DNA of 64,000 nt from Deltaproteobacteria bacterium (GCA_030694465.1 JAUXYJ010000088.1:103392-167391); one strand, 5' to 3'. Shown: positions 8,850 to 17,952, counted from the stretch's first letter. Program-made: numbers and translations. Notes: generated from the sequence alone by a model not told the origin.

Positions 8850-9908
8850 ATGGCGGTTGAGCGTGAAGTGAGCGAGGCCTTCGAGCCCTTTGTGACAGTG
8901 GTGATCCGCTCTTTTAATCGAATGGACGAGCTGCGCGCACTCGTTCATCTCGTGCTGGATCAAAGTTATCCCCACTTTGAGCTGCTCGTCGTGGACTCGA
9001 GCAAGGGCCTGACTGCGCGCGACGTCTATGGCCAGCTCGCCACCAGCGACGCGAGAGTTCGTGTGGTCCACACCCCCGCGCGTGGATGCCCCGCCGCAGC
9101 CAACGAGGGCGTGCGCCGCGCTCGCGGTGAGATCGTCGCGTTTGTCGACGACGACGACCTGCCCATTGGGCGCGACTGGCTCGCACAACACGTGCAAAAT
9201 TACAGGGATCCCGACTGTCTCGGCGTCAACGGGTTTATGGTCTACGACCCCGAGCATCGCGCGCCAGCGCCGTGGTTTCCGCGCGTTCGTCATTGGCGGA
9301 TGCTGTCCCATGGGATCTTCAAGCAGCCACGCTGTTACGCGTACATGCCAACGCCCAAGCGAGGCATCGATTATCTCATGGGTGGCAACATGTCGATTCG
9401 TCGCGAGGCGGCGCTGCGCGGTGGCGGCTGGGACGAGTCGGTGCGCTATCACAACGAGCACTCGCTCTTTATCCGGCTACGTCGCCGGATGAAGCGCAGT
9501 GAGTATCTCCAGTACGATCCCAAGGCCCAAATGCAGATCCGCAAAGACGTCCCTGGCGGTCTGGACTATCGGTTTAGTGCAGAGGTCCGTGGGCGGGTCG
9601 ACGAGCTTGCGCAGTACTTTGTGGGCGTCGTGGGGCACGAGAGCCCGGCTAGAATTTACGGTCTTTTTCCGCTGTTTGTGCCGACTTTCGTCGCGTTCTC
9701 GGCCATCGCGGGCTACGAGCTCGCCGCGGGTCGCGACGTGAACAAGTGGGCTGAGCTCGGTCGCGCTGCGCTCTACGCACCGGTGTCGCTCGCAAAACAC
9801 TTGCTGGGTCCATCCCCCGAGCGAAGACACAACTGGATCACGACCGTAGCGGGCGAAGAAGAGCCCTACGACCGCGCCGGCGCACCGTTCTCGGAGGCTT
9901 TTGCATGA
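8850..9908 (+). CDS. GT2 family glycosyltransferase
   Basis: A 352-residue GT-A glycosyltransferase. It begins with the classic family 2 core VTVVIRSFNRMDELRALV, followed by LLVVDSS and the metal-binding acidic cluster VAFVDDDDLPIGRDWL near residue 107. A conserved block GIDYLMGGNMSIRREAALRGGGWDE precedes a C-terminal part with hydrophobic stretches near 275-300 that may associate with the membrane. Its stop overlaps the start of rfbF by 4 bases (ATGA), making it the first gene of a four-gene overlapping operon (8850-12575). It probably transfers the sugar made by the following genes or an adjacent residue of the same glycan. Confidence 0.87.
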   Translation: MAVEREVSEAFEPFVTVVIRSFNRMDELRALVHLVLDQSYPHFELLVVDSSKGLTARDVYGQLATSDARVRVVHTPARGCPAAANEGVRRARGEIVAFVDDDDLPIGRDWLAQHVQNYRDPDCLGVNGFMVYDPEHRAPAPWFPRVRHWRMLSHGIFKQPRCYAYMPTPKRGIDYLMGGNMSIRREAALRGGGWDESVRYHNEHSLFIRLRRRMKRSEYLQYDPKAQMQIRKDVPGGLDYRFSAEVRGRVDELAQYFVGVVGHESPARIYGLFPLFVPTFVAFSAIAGYELAAGRDVNKWAELGRAALYAPVSLAKHLLGPSPERRHNWITTVAGEEEPYDRAGAPFSEAFA

Positions 9909-10705
9909 GCGAACCGCTGGCGATGATTCTCTGTGGCGGACGCGGCACACGTCTGCGCGAAGAGACCGAGTTTAGGCCCAAGCCGATGGTCGAAATCGGC
10001 GGTCGACCGATCGTGTGGCACATCATGAAGCACTACGCGACCTACGGCGTGCGACGCTTTGTGCTCTGCCTTGGCTACAAGGGCTCGATGATCAAAGACT
10101 GGTTTCTTCGCTACGAAGAGCGCTCGCGTGATGTCACCGTAACCCTAGGAAAATCTCGCGCCGTTTTGCTTCATGACAGCGACGGACACGCGCACGACGA
10201 GGACGGCTGGGAGATCACCTTGGCCGACACGGGCGAGGACGCGATGACCGGCGCGAGAGTCGCAAAGGCTGCGAAGAGACACGCGGCCGGGCAGCGCTTT
10301 TTTCTTACGTACGGCGACGGCGTGAGCGACGTGAACCTCCATGCGCTTCGCGCGCAGCACGAGCGAAGCGGCGCGACCGTGACGGTCACTGGCGTGCGCC
10401 CACCCGCGCGATTTGGTGAGCTTATTTGCACGGGAGACCGCGTTCGAGAGTTTAGCGAGAAGCCACAGACCCAAGAGTCGCGGATCAATGGCGGCTTCTT
10501 TATGTGCGAGCCCGAGATTCTCAGCTACGTCCATGAGCGAGACGATTGCACGCTTGAGCGTGAGCCTTTGGAAGCGCTCGCGAAGGCTAATGCCCTGGGA
10601 ATTCACAGGCATGACGGTTTTTGGCAGTGCATGGACACGCTGCGCGATCACCAATATCTAGAGTCGCTCTGGCGACAAGGCAGCGCACCATGGAAGACTT
10701 GGTAA
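9905..10705 (+). CDS. rfbF: Glucose-1-phosphate cytidylyltransferase
   Basis: A 266-residue enzyme matching RfbF/AscA in length and motifs. It makes CDP-D-glucose from CTP and glucose-1-phosphate, the entry to CDP-linked 6-deoxy and 3,6-dideoxy sugars. MILCGGRGTRLREETEFRPKPM (residues 7-28) is the specific RfbF signature; IVWHIMKHYATYG, CLGYKG and FFLTYGDGVSDV follow. The next gene, starting 16 bases before this stop, is an RfbG-like dehydratase, which confirms the pathway. Confidence 0.92.
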   Translation: MSEPLAMILCGGRGTRLREETEFRPKPMVEIGGRPIVWHIMKHYATYGVRRFVLCLGYKGSMIKDWFLRYEERSRDVTVTLGKSRAVLLHDSDGHAHDEDGWEITLADTGEDAMTGARVAKAAKRHAAGQRFFLTYGDGVSDVNLHALRAQHERSGATVTVTGVRPPARFGELICTGDRVREFSEKPQTQESRINGGFFMCEPEILSYVHERDDCTLEREPLEALAKANALGIHRHDGFWQCMDTLRDHQYLESLWRQGSAPWKTW

Positions 10706-11703
10706 TCGCAGACGACCCCGCGCTTGCGCCCGCGTTTTGGCTCGATCGCCCAGTGTTTGTCACCGGCGCCACGGGGCTCTTGGGGTCTAACCTCTGCGCT
10801 GCCCTCGTAGACGCGGGTGCGGATGTGATCGCCCTTGTGCGAGACGAGGTGGCGCGCACGCGGTTTGCCGACTTGGGCTTGCACCAGCGCGTGACCGTCG
10901 TGCGTGGGGCGCTCGAAGACGACGCGCTCTTGACGCGAACGGTCAACGAATACGCAGTCGATACGGTGTTTCATCTCGGCGCACAGACCATCGTGGGCAC
11001 CGCCAATCGCCACCCTCGCAGCACTTTTGAGGCAAACGTCCGTGGCACGTGGAACGTCTTTGAGGCCGTGCGCGCGGTGCGCACCGTCACCCGCGTGATC
11101 TTCGCGTCCAGCGACAAAGCGTACGGATCGCACGAGGTACTACCCTACGCCGAGGACGCGCCTTTGCGAGGCGAGCATCCCTACGACGTGAGCAAATCCG
11201 CTGCGGATCTCATCGCGCAGAGCTACGCCAAGAGCTTCGCGCTGCCAGTGACGATCACCCGCTGTGGAAACCTGTTTGGCGAAGGCGACCTGAATTTTAA
11301 TCGCATCGTGCCCGGGACCATCCGCGACGTTCTACGTGGCCGAAACCCAGTGATTCGTAGCGATGGCACGCCCATTCGCGACTACTTTTATGTGCAAGAC
11401 GCCGTGCTCGCTTACTGCGCCCTCGCCAGGGCAATGGAGGGACAATCGCACCGCGGTGAGGCGTTTAACTTTAGTCTCGAGCAGCAGGTCTCGGTGCTTG
11501 AGTTAGTCGCGATGATCCTTGAGATTCTTGGGGCCGAGACGCTGCGTCCAGACGTGCGAGCCGAGGCCAGCAACGAGATCGCTCGGCAGTACCTTTCGGC
11601 TCAAAAAGCACGCAATTTGCTGCAGTGGTCTCCGCGCTTTTCGCTGAGAGAGGGCCTGGTGCGGACGATCTCTTGGTACCGAGAGAGACTCGCTCGCACG
11701 TGA
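10690..11703 (+). CDS. rfbG: CDP-glucose 4,6-dehydratase-like NAD-dependent SDR
   Basis: A 337-residue extended SDR. The NAD-binding TGATGLLG lies at residues 21-28, the catalytic Ser/Thr region is ASSDKAYG and the active-site pair is YDVSK. The stretches FHLGAQTIVG, ITRCGNLFGEGDLNFNRIVP and IRSDGTPIRDYFYVQDAV fit the CDP-glucose 4,6-dehydratase family well. The expected product is CDP-4-keto-6-deoxyglucose. I chose ATG 10690, inside the end of rfbF, because MEDLVIADDP leads into the fold with no extra tail. The stop (11701-11703) shares a base with the next start, so all four genes are coupled. Confidence 0.85.
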   Translation: MEDLVIADDPALAPAFWLDRPVFVTGATGLLGSNLCAALVDAGADVIALVRDEVARTRFADLGLHQRVTVVRGALEDDALLTRTVNEYAVDTVFHLGAQTIVGTANRHPRSTFEANVRGTWNVFEAVRAVRTVTRVIFASSDKAYGSHEVLPYAEDAPLRGEHPYDVSKSAADLIAQSYAKSFALPVTITRCGNLFGEGDLNFNRIVPGTIRDVLRGRNPVIRSDGTPIRDYFYVQDAVLAYCALARAMEGQSHRGEAFNFSLEQQVSVLELVAMILEILGAETLRPDVRAEASNEIARQYLSAQKARNLLQWSPRFSLREGLVRTISWYRERLART

Positions 11704-12575
11704 TGGACTTGCCTCCGCGCGTCCTCATCACAGGCTGCTCGCGCATGCTCGGACGTGCGGTCCAGCGAGCGCTCGAAGCCCACGGGGTGACCGTCTTCGC
11801 GACCGCACGCCGCGCGCGTCCCGTGGACCGCGTGAGCGCGCTTGAGGTCACCGATCGGGCTGCAGTCATGCACGTCGTTGCGCAAGTCGACGCGATCGTA
11901 CACATGGCCTCGGCGCGGGCGCTCACGTCCGAGTCCGAAGCGTCGGCTCATGAGACGATCGTGCGCGGCAGCGAGCACATCGTCCACGCAGCGGTCGCGA
12001 GGTCACGACACGTCGTGCTCTTTGGAAGCGCCGAAGAATATGGCTCGCGTGTGTCCCTGCCCTACCGCGAAGACGCGCAGTGCAGCCCCGAGAGCGCGTA
12101 TGGCGTGGCAAAAAGCGCCGCGACGTTGCAAGCGCTGCGCGACGGAGGCTCTGGCGTGACGGTGCTGCGACCGAGCACAGTGTACGGCCCTGGACAACCC
12201 GAGAGCATGCTCGTCGCCCGCTGCATCGCCGCGACGCGCGAAGACGGCGTCGTCGCGCTCCAGGGGGGCACGCAGACCCGAGATCACGTCCATGTGGCCG
12301 ATGTGGCGCGCGCGGTGGTGCTTGCCCTGCAGAGCGGCTCTGCGGCGGCTGGGAGCGTAGTTCATGTGGCGAGCGGGGACTCACGGCGCGTCTGCGACGT
12401 CGCGACGCTGGTCACAGTCCTTGCGGGCCGTGGTCGCGTAAAGCTTGGCCCCGAGTCCACACGCAAGGGCGACGTCCGAGAGATGCGATTTTGCACCGAG
12501 CGTGCCCAGCGTTTGCTGGGATTTCGCAGCGAAATCTCGCTCGAAGAGGGTCTGCGCCGGACGCTCGACGGGTGA
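11703..12575 (+). CDS. NAD-dependent epimerase/dehydratase (SDR) for a CDP-sugar
   Basis: A 290-residue extended SDR that probably reduces or epimerises the keto-sugar made upstream. The Rossmann start reads VLITGCSRMLGRAVQRAL: the usual GxxGxxG has Arg in place of the middle Gly. The catalytic region has LFGSAEEYG and the pair YGVAK, and the C-terminal half has TVYGPGQPESM and TQTRDHVHVADVARAVVLAL. It follows the rfbG-like gene with a one-base overlap (TGATG). The gene ends one base before the convergent metallophosphoesterase gene. The exact reaction (4-reduction or 3,5-epimerisation) cannot be told. Confidence 0.75.
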   Translation: MDLPPRVLITGCSRMLGRAVQRALEAHGVTVFATARRARPVDRVSALEVTDRAAVMHVVAQVDAIVHMASARALTSESEASAHETIVRGSEHIVHAAVARSRHVVLFGSAEEYGSRVSLPYREDAQCSPESAYGVAKSAATLQALRDGGSGVTVLRPSTVYGPGQPESMLVARCIAATREDGVVALQGGTQTRDHVHVADVARAVVLALQSGSAAAGSVVHVASGDSRRVCDVATLVTVLAGRGRVKLGPESTRKGDVREMRFCTERAQRLLGFRSEISLEEGLRRTLDG

Positions 12576-14435
12576 CTACATCCCGCGCAGAGTCGTGAGG
12601 CTCTCGATCCGTGCTGGCGCGCTGGTCATCGCGCGCATGACCGCAGTGCGTGCAGCCGTGGGGATTGGGACGATGAGCTCGACGTTGCGATCCATGGGTG
12701 TGCCCCGGTGCTCGCCGTCCCAGCCGCTCATAAAGTCCATGAGCGCGAGGCGCCGAAACCTGCGCTCCATGCAGTCTTGCGTGCTGTAATCAAACAACGT
12801 GCCGTAGAGCGAGAGGGTCCCGTTGTCGTTGGCTACAAACTCCATAATCCGAGCCTGGCCAGGCCAGTCTGCGATGGAGCCCGACTGAACCTCCCAAAAG
12901 CCTGGCCGCGCGGTGTCGGGCCCACGAATCGCGCGCACACGCACGTCGTGTTGGTGTCCGACGAGCCACAAGATCATGTTGGGGTAGTTGGTGATGACGT
13001 TTTGGACGTCTGATGCAGACACCGCGTCGCTCTCACTGAGCGGGCCTAGCTCGCCACGCAATCGATCGATGGAGTCGAGCGGATGATGCGACACGATCAT
13101 CATGAGGACGCCCTCACGCGTGCCACGTTCAAGCTCAGGTCGGAGCCAATTGTCGATGGTCTGCCGCAGCACCATGCCCTTCGAGCCACCGGTGGGATCG
13201 CTCGTGTCAAACGCGAGCATCCGCAGGGTCCCTGGGATCAAATCTCGCACATAATTCGCGCCGAATCGCACATCGGTCATGGGCGGAAAGCCATGACCCA
13301 CGGGCCCCTCGCCCACACTCGAGTGTGTGTACAGCTGACGAATAATTTCGGTGCGCTCGATGGGTCGACGCTGCGGATCGCGCACCACGGTGCCTCGGAC
13401 CACGGGCGCATACCACTGCGAGTAGTCTCGCGTTCCGCCCGAGGCGTTGGTGCCGGTGGCGGTGGCCATGTTGGTCATGTTGGGGACCGACAGCCCGGTG
13501 ATCATCACGTCGTGGTTGCCCGGGACATACAGCCAAGGCGCAGGAAACGGCGACGGATCGAAGGGATCTTTGGGGTCGTTGTTCGGACCGGGCACGGGGT
13601 CGTCGTCGGCGCCCGAGTCGGTGTGGACGCCACGGACGCCGTCCATAATGTCGATAAACCACTGGAGCTCGTTGAGCTGGCCAGAGTCTGCACAATCGCC
13701 TGCAAATACACCGAAATCAAACGATCGCGCGCTGCGCCGTTCGAGCTCTGCGAGCGAACGATTGAGCGCGGACATGACCCGCGGAATGTAGGCCTCTTGC
13801 GGGCGATTACCGGCGCCAATCAGCGGGTTGTCAGTGGCCGCGAGCCGGGTGGGCGATTCGTCATCAGTCAGCTGAAAATCACTGACTTGAACAAAGTAAC
13901 TCAGCGATGCGCGCGTGCGGACAGCCGCAGTGCTTCCGCCCAGATCGCGGCGGGTCACGTGCGCTTCGCCAGGTCCCTGACGATAGCGGTCCATTCCGCG
14001 CATTCGGTACTCGAGCTCGGAGTCTTCGTGCGAGGGATTTTTCAGGGGGTTCGCGACGCTCACGCGCGTGGCGATCGGGACGATGGTGTTGACCAAGGTT
14101 GACGCCACGGTCGGGAGATCGACAGGACCGGCGGGCTCGGTGGTCTCGCAGCGAGGCAAGAGCAAGCGAGCGCTCTCGTCTCGATAGCGCACGTCGGACG
14201 TGGTGACGTCGCTCACCGCCGAAGCGTCGCTCGCGACCTGAGCGTCGATCGAGACGACGTCGGGTGCTGAAGCGTCCTCGCCAGCCTCAGGCTCGACCAC
14301 ATCGGTGGATGTCTCGGGTTGTGCAGCGCTCTCACGCGCGGCGTCCCGAACATCAGGGTCCGGCGTTGGCATCTCTGCCGAGCATCGAACCAGCACAAGA
14401 GAGATCAAGGCTCCCGAAAGCAAGCGCCCACGCAT
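12576..14435 (-). CDS. Exported calcineurin-like metallophosphoesterase
   Basis: A 619-residue secreted protein. The N-terminal signal ends at Cys18 (LVLVRC), an unusual lipobox because Arg precedes the Cys. A spacer rich in Asp, Ala and Ser (about 22-85) follows. The catalytic domain shows the metallophosphoesterase blocks in order: VQVSDFQLTDDES, FAGDCADSGQLNELQWF, YVPGNHDVMITG, MIVSHHPLDSID and LVGHQHDVRVR, so both metal sites look complete. The layout resembles the actinobacterial-type TIGR03767 metallophosphoesterases, a match made from memory. It is convergent with and directly abuts the deoxysugar operon. Substrate unknown, perhaps an extracellular phosphodiester. Confidence 0.82.
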   Translation of the reverse strand: MRGRLLSGALISLVLVRCSAEMPTPDPDVRDAARESAAQPETSTDVVEPEAGEDASAPDVVSIDAQVASDASAVSDVTTSDVRYRDESARLLLPRCETTEPAGPVDLPTVASTLVNTIVPIATRVSVANPLKNPSHEDSELEYRMRGMDRYRQGPGEAHVTRRDLGGSTAAVRTRASLSYFVQVSDFQLTDDESPTRLAATDNPLIGAGNRPQEAYIPRVMSALNRSLAELERRSARSFDFGVFAGDCADSGQLNELQWFIDIMDGVRGVHTDSGADDDPVPGPNNDPKDPFDPSPFPAPWLYVPGNHDVMITGLSVPNMTNMATATGTNASGGTRDYSQWYAPVVRGTVVRDPQRRPIERTEIIRQLYTHSSVGEGPVGHGFPPMTDVRFGANYVRDLIPGTLRMLAFDTSDPTGGSKGMVLRQTIDNWLRPELERGTREGVLMMIVSHHPLDSIDRLRGELGPLSESDAVSASDVQNVITNYPNMILWLVGHQHDVRVRAIRGPDTARPGFWEVQSGSIADWPGQARIMEFVANDNGTLSLYGTLFDYSTQDCMERRFRRLALMDFMSGWDGEHRGTPMDRNVELIVPIPTAARTAVMRAMTSAPARIESLTTLRGM

Positions 14436-14494
14436 AGATCACGAGCGTACCGCACAATCGGGCGAGTGCGGCAGCCCTGCGATCTTTGCCGAAG

Positions 14495-16072
14495 TTACTT
14501 GTTCGCTTGGAGCTCGGTCGCCTTCGCTGCGCGACGCATCCGCAGGGTGGTGTCGTACTGGCGCCAGTCCTCGATGTGGGTCTCTGGGTGGACCGGGGTG
14601 AAGTATTTGCGCTCGCGAACACGACCAAAGCTTGTGGCGCCGGAGCTGACCACTGGCAGGTGATCAAACGAAATAGCCGCGTAAAACATGCGGTAATGAA
14701 AGAAGTTCTTTTGCACGATGACGTCCGCTTTGCGCGGGTCTAGGTCGATCTCGCGCCAGTACCGTGGGTGGATCGGGAGCGGCGGCTTCTCCATGACAGC
14801 GATGGACAGCTTGCCCACGTCGAGGCGCACCTTGCGTCCCATGTCGCTGTCGATCCGAGCGGCGATCGTGGCGCGCACGGTGACCTCGGGCATGTCGTAT
14901 CCCTCGGTCCCGCGGAGCGTGAGGGTGTGCTCTGATCCGATAGGCAATTCCCAGGTCGCTTCGACGAGCGCCGGGTCGTGCAGGGGCACATACGCGATGA
15001 GGTCTTGGCCGTGCTCGAGGAGCCCGCGGATGAGCTGCGTGTTGCCACCCGGAGCCCCTGCCCCGACGATGTCATCAATGTCGATCATGGTGACGGGCCC
15101 AAACTTGCGGCGACTGGACGCGCGCGCATCACGGATGGCCTGCTCGATGTTGAGCATGGGTGGGGGCTCTTTGAAGCGCTGAGTCCATGCTTTGTCAGCG
15201 ACCTCTTCGGCGAGCGAATTTGCAAGAGCTTCGTCGCCGTCCGTGGTCACGTGCACGGCCCACCCGAGGTCATCCGCGGAGGTGTACGGGTGCACCATGA
15301 ACAGCGTCGCCGAGAGCACGCGAGGGTCGCGCTCGAGGCGCTTCATGTGGCGAAACACTTTGCGCATCGGGTCGAGAAAATCGATGGTGGTTCCGCCGCC
15401 GAGGACCATCGGGAGTTTGCGCCACGCGTGCACGGGCCGGATCTCTCCGCGGAGCGCGCGGATCAGACGATTTCCAGCGCGAAATCCAGTGGGCGCGAGG
15501 TCCCAATGGGGGTTGCTTCGGTAGCCAATGAGCACGTCGAGTGCTTTGACGGTCTCGTCGGTGAGGTTGGCGTGGAGGTCGAAGCTGGCCGCGATCCGAG
15601 GCCCTGGTCCGAGCACTTCGCGGACACGACGAAGGATCACACTCTCGGGCTGTTCGCCCAGGCCCTTGACCTCCATCGAGCCATGGAGCGCCAAGTACAC
15701 ACCATCGACGGGCATGGCCTGCTTGAGCCTCTCGATTTGGTCTTCGAGAATGCGCTCAAACGCCTCGACGGTGACTGGGCCGCTGGGCACCGCGATGTAC
15801 GACGCCAACGGCACGGCTTCGACGTTGCCTGCCGCGCGCGCTGCTTGGACAAATCCCGTGAGCTCAGCGTGCGGAAAGAACCCCGGCAGCTCACTCCCTC
15901 CCAGCGTGGCGCCACGCGCAAGCTCGTCGCCCTTGAGCAGCGCCGCGTGATCAAACGCAGAGAAGTCTGTGAGCAGGGGAGAGTACGCGTTGGCCTCGTG
16001 AAAAATCCGACCGTATGCGATCCGAAGGGGGCGACCACCGCGGCCAAATTTCATCCAGTTTGAGAGTGACAT
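14495..16072 (-). CDS. M81 family (MlrC-type) metallopeptidase
   Basis: A 525-residue protein of the M81/MlrC family, named after microcystinase C, which cleaves the linear Adda-containing products of microcystin breakdown. IAYGRIFHEANAYSPLLTDF at the N-terminus, GVYLALHGSMEV, IAASFDLHANLTDE (likely metal-ligand Asp/His) and TMIDIDDIVGAGAPGGNTQL are family hallmarks. ATG 16072 is chosen because GGAG sits six bases before it; upstream in-frame sequence is unlike the family. MlrC homologues are widespread in bacteria without microcystin degradation, so the natural substrate here is open. No mlrA, mlrB or mlrD is visible nearby. Confidence 0.85.
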   Translation of the reverse strand: MSLSNWMKFGRGGRPLRIAYGRIFHEANAYSPLLTDFSAFDHAALLKGDELARGATLGGSELPGFFPHAELTGFVQAARAAGNVEAVPLASYIAVPSGPVTVEAFERILEDQIERLKQAMPVDGVYLALHGSMEVKGLGEQPESVILRRVREVLGPGPRIAASFDLHANLTDETVKALDVLIGYRSNPHWDLAPTGFRAGNRLIRALRGEIRPVHAWRKLPMVLGGGTTIDFLDPMRKVFRHMKRLERDPRVLSATLFMVHPYTSADDLGWAVHVTTDGDEALANSLAEEVADKAWTQRFKEPPPMLNIEQAIRDARASSRRKFGPVTMIDIDDIVGAGAPGGNTQLIRGLLEHGQDLIAYVPLHDPALVEATWELPIGSEHTLTLRGTEGYDMPEVTVRATIAARIDSDMGRKVRLDVGKLSIAVMEKPPLPIHPRYWREIDLDPRKADVIVQKNFFHYRMFYAAISFDHLPVVSSGATSFGRVRERKYFTPVHPETHIEDWRQYDTTLRMRRAAKATELQANK

Positions 16073-16078
16073 CAGAGA

Positions 16079-16082
16079 CTCC
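16079..16082 (-). promoter_or_regulatory. Ribosome binding site of the M81 peptidase gene
   Basis: On the minus strand CTGGAG precedes ATG 16072, with GGAG six bases away. This decides the start against longer in-frame candidates. Confidence 0.6.
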
Positions 16083-16231
16083 AGGGAGAGTGCGGATGCG
16101 CTTGGATGCGCACGAATCGGGCCGAAAATCGCCCAGCCATTGTGTTGTAACGCGGTGCGTTGCTGGGCGCGAGGGGCATGAAGCCGGTCTGCATACTTGC
16201 TCCACAATTGCCTCTGCGCGATCCGCGAAGG

Positions 16232-17134
16232 TCATCGTGTGGTGGGCACCCCTGCGAGCCAATCGTTGATCGTCTGCGCGAGGAATTCTCCACGGTCTTC
16301 TTGCACAAAGTGCCCGCCCCAGAAGCGGTGATGGGGCTGGCCAGCGGCGCCGGGGACGTGTCGCTGAAGCGGGACGTCGGCGCGACCCAGGATGGGGTCA
16401 TTTTTGCCAAACAGCGTGAGAAAAGGCTTCGAGAAATGGCCCAGCGCCTCCCATGCGCGGCGGTTGGCCGGGACCGCGGGATCATCTGCGCTTGTGGGTA
16501 CGAGCGCCGGAAACACGCGCGCTCCGACGGCGTACTCGCGGCTCGGAAACGGCGCATCGTACGCGGCGCGCACCTCGCGCGTGAGTTGGGTCACGCAGCC
16601 GCTCGCGACGATGCGACCGATGGGCAGAATGGGGGTGTACTTCGCGAAGGTCTGCCACACATGAAACGCGGCTGGGGCGGGGCGATCCGCGATGGGCAAG
16701 AAGCCATTGGCAACCACCACGCGAGCGAATCGACCAGGATTTTCACCGACGATTCGTAGGCCAATAAGCGAGCCCCAGTCCTGACACACCAGCGTGATGT
16801 CACGCAAATCAAGTCGCTCAATCAGCGCCTGGGTCCACGCGACGTGGCTCGCGTAAGAATAATCGTCGGCGTGTGCGGGCTTGTCCGAGCGCCCAAAACC
16901 GATGAGATCGGGCGCGATCGCGCGGTGCCCATTGCGGGCAAATCCACTGATCATTTTGCGATAGAGGTAGCTCCATGTTGGCTCTCCGTGGAGCATCAAG
17001 ATGGGTGACGCGGTCGACGGGCCGTCTTCGACAAAGGCCATGCGAAGTCCCGGAGCGACCTCGACGTCGTGGCGCGCAAAATCGAAGCCACGGAGTCCCT
17101 CGAAGCGTGACGCGGGCGTGCGCAGGATTTTCAT
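16232..17134 (-). CDS. Haloalkane dehalogenase-like alpha/beta-hydrolase (HLD-I type)
   Basis: A 300-residue hydrolase that should displace halide from haloalkanes through an Asp ester intermediate. It is close to the DhlA group: LHGEPTWSYLYRKM (48-61), APDLIGFGRSDKP, the nucleophile elbow VCQDWGS with Asp119 and halide-binding Trp120, and the catalytic His region FWGGHFVQEDRGEFL. ATG 17134 (MKIL) is preferred; a TTG at 17152 would add six residues. Dehalogenase homologues are common in marine and soil bacteria, so natural substrates may be biogenic halocarbons or non-halogenated. It lies 159 bases upstream of the MlrC-type gene on the same strand, probably as a separate unit. Confidence 0.88.
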   Translation of the reverse strand: MKILRTPASRFEGLRGFDFARHDVEVAPGLRMAFVEDGPSTASPILMLHGEPTWSYLYRKMISGFARNGHRAIAPDLIGFGRSDKPAHADDYSYASHVAWTQALIERLDLRDITLVCQDWGSLIGLRIVGENPGRFARVVVANGFLPIADRPAPAAFHVWQTFAKYTPILPIGRIVASGCVTQLTREVRAAYDAPFPSREYAVGARVFPALVPTSADDPAVPANRRAWEALGHFSKPFLTLFGKNDPILGRADVPLQRHVPGAAGQPHHRFWGGHFVQEDRGEFLAQTINDWLAGVPTTR

Positions 17135-17185
17135 TGGCTGAGAGGGTGCCAACTTGTGACGCCGCGTGCAGCCGAGAACCCAGCG

Positions 17186-17878
17186 CTATCGTGAAAATCG
17201 CTTGCGAAGCGCGTCGAATACTGACGTCGTCGCTGCGCGAGGCTGTGCACCAGACTGCGCGACTTCGGCAGGCGCGGCGGCTTCGAGCGCTCGCGGATAG
17301 AGCCACACGGCGCTGGTTCGAGCGTCTAAAACCAGCCCCAAGGGCAGCTCGACGCGTGTGCCTTCGGCGAGGAGCGTTTGGTACAAAGTCGAGATCACCG
17401 CGTCGGCCTCGGCGCCAGAGAGGCCGAGCTCTTCGGCGAGCCCCATCCACGATTCGCGCTGCGAAATCGGTACACTGACATCGCAACGCAGGCGCCCCTC
17501 TGCGCGTTGCGCTTCGTGGCTCCAGGCGTTGATCCAGCCCGAGGCGAGACCTTGGGTGAGCTCGTCTGCGTGCGTCGTGATGGCGGCGAGCTCGCTGTCG
17601 CTGAGCTGTGCTCGAAGCCGACGTTCGAGAAGCAACCGAGACGCTCGAAGAGCCTGCTCGGACTCCTCGCTCGTGGCCAGCCATGGGCCCACGAGGTGCT
17701 CGGCAGGCGCGTACAAAACCTCAGCAATTTCGCCCACAAAGAGCGCAGTCGCCAGCTCGATGGCGGTGGGCCTGAGGTGCTCTTCGAACGCGGCCAAGAG
17801 TCCGAGGGTGTCCTCGGATTCGTCAGGCGGTGAGAGTGAAGGGTCCAGTGGGCTGCGGGTCATGCGCTGTGATTTCAC
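17186..17878 (-). CDS. Hypothetical protein
   Basis: A protein of about 230 residues (GTG 17878; ATG 17863 gives 225). It is acidic and mostly helical (LGLLAAFEEHLRPTAIELAT, RLLLERRLRAQLSDSELAAI), with a small beta-type segment near the end (VELPLGLVLDARTSAVWLYP). I see no signal peptide, membrane helix or known motif. It ends 52 bases before the dehalogenase start, so the two might be cotranscribed. Codon use is like the neighbours. I do not recognise the family. Confidence 0.65.
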   Translation of the reverse strand: MKSQRMTRSPLDPSLSPPDESEDTLGLLAAFEEHLRPTAIELATALFVGEIAEVLYAPAEHLVGPWLATSEESEQALRASRLLLERRLRAQLSDSELAAITTHADELTQGLASGWINAWSHEAQRAEGRLRCDVSVPISQRESWMGLAEELGLSGAEADAVISTLYQTLLAEGTRVELPLGLVLDARTSAVWLYPRALEAAAPAEVAQSGAQPRAATTSVFDALRKRFSR

Positions 17879-17952
17879 GAGTTGGGTGACACATCGAAGC
17901 GTCCCGGCGAGTGTGACAGCTTGCCGACGCGTTGGGGTGATCTACGCAGGAC

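Noticed and set aside
13083..14102. A 339-codon plus-strand frame opposite the metallophosphoesterase
   Set aside because: It is His/Arg-rich and lacks any motif, while the minus strand carries all phosphoesterase blocks.
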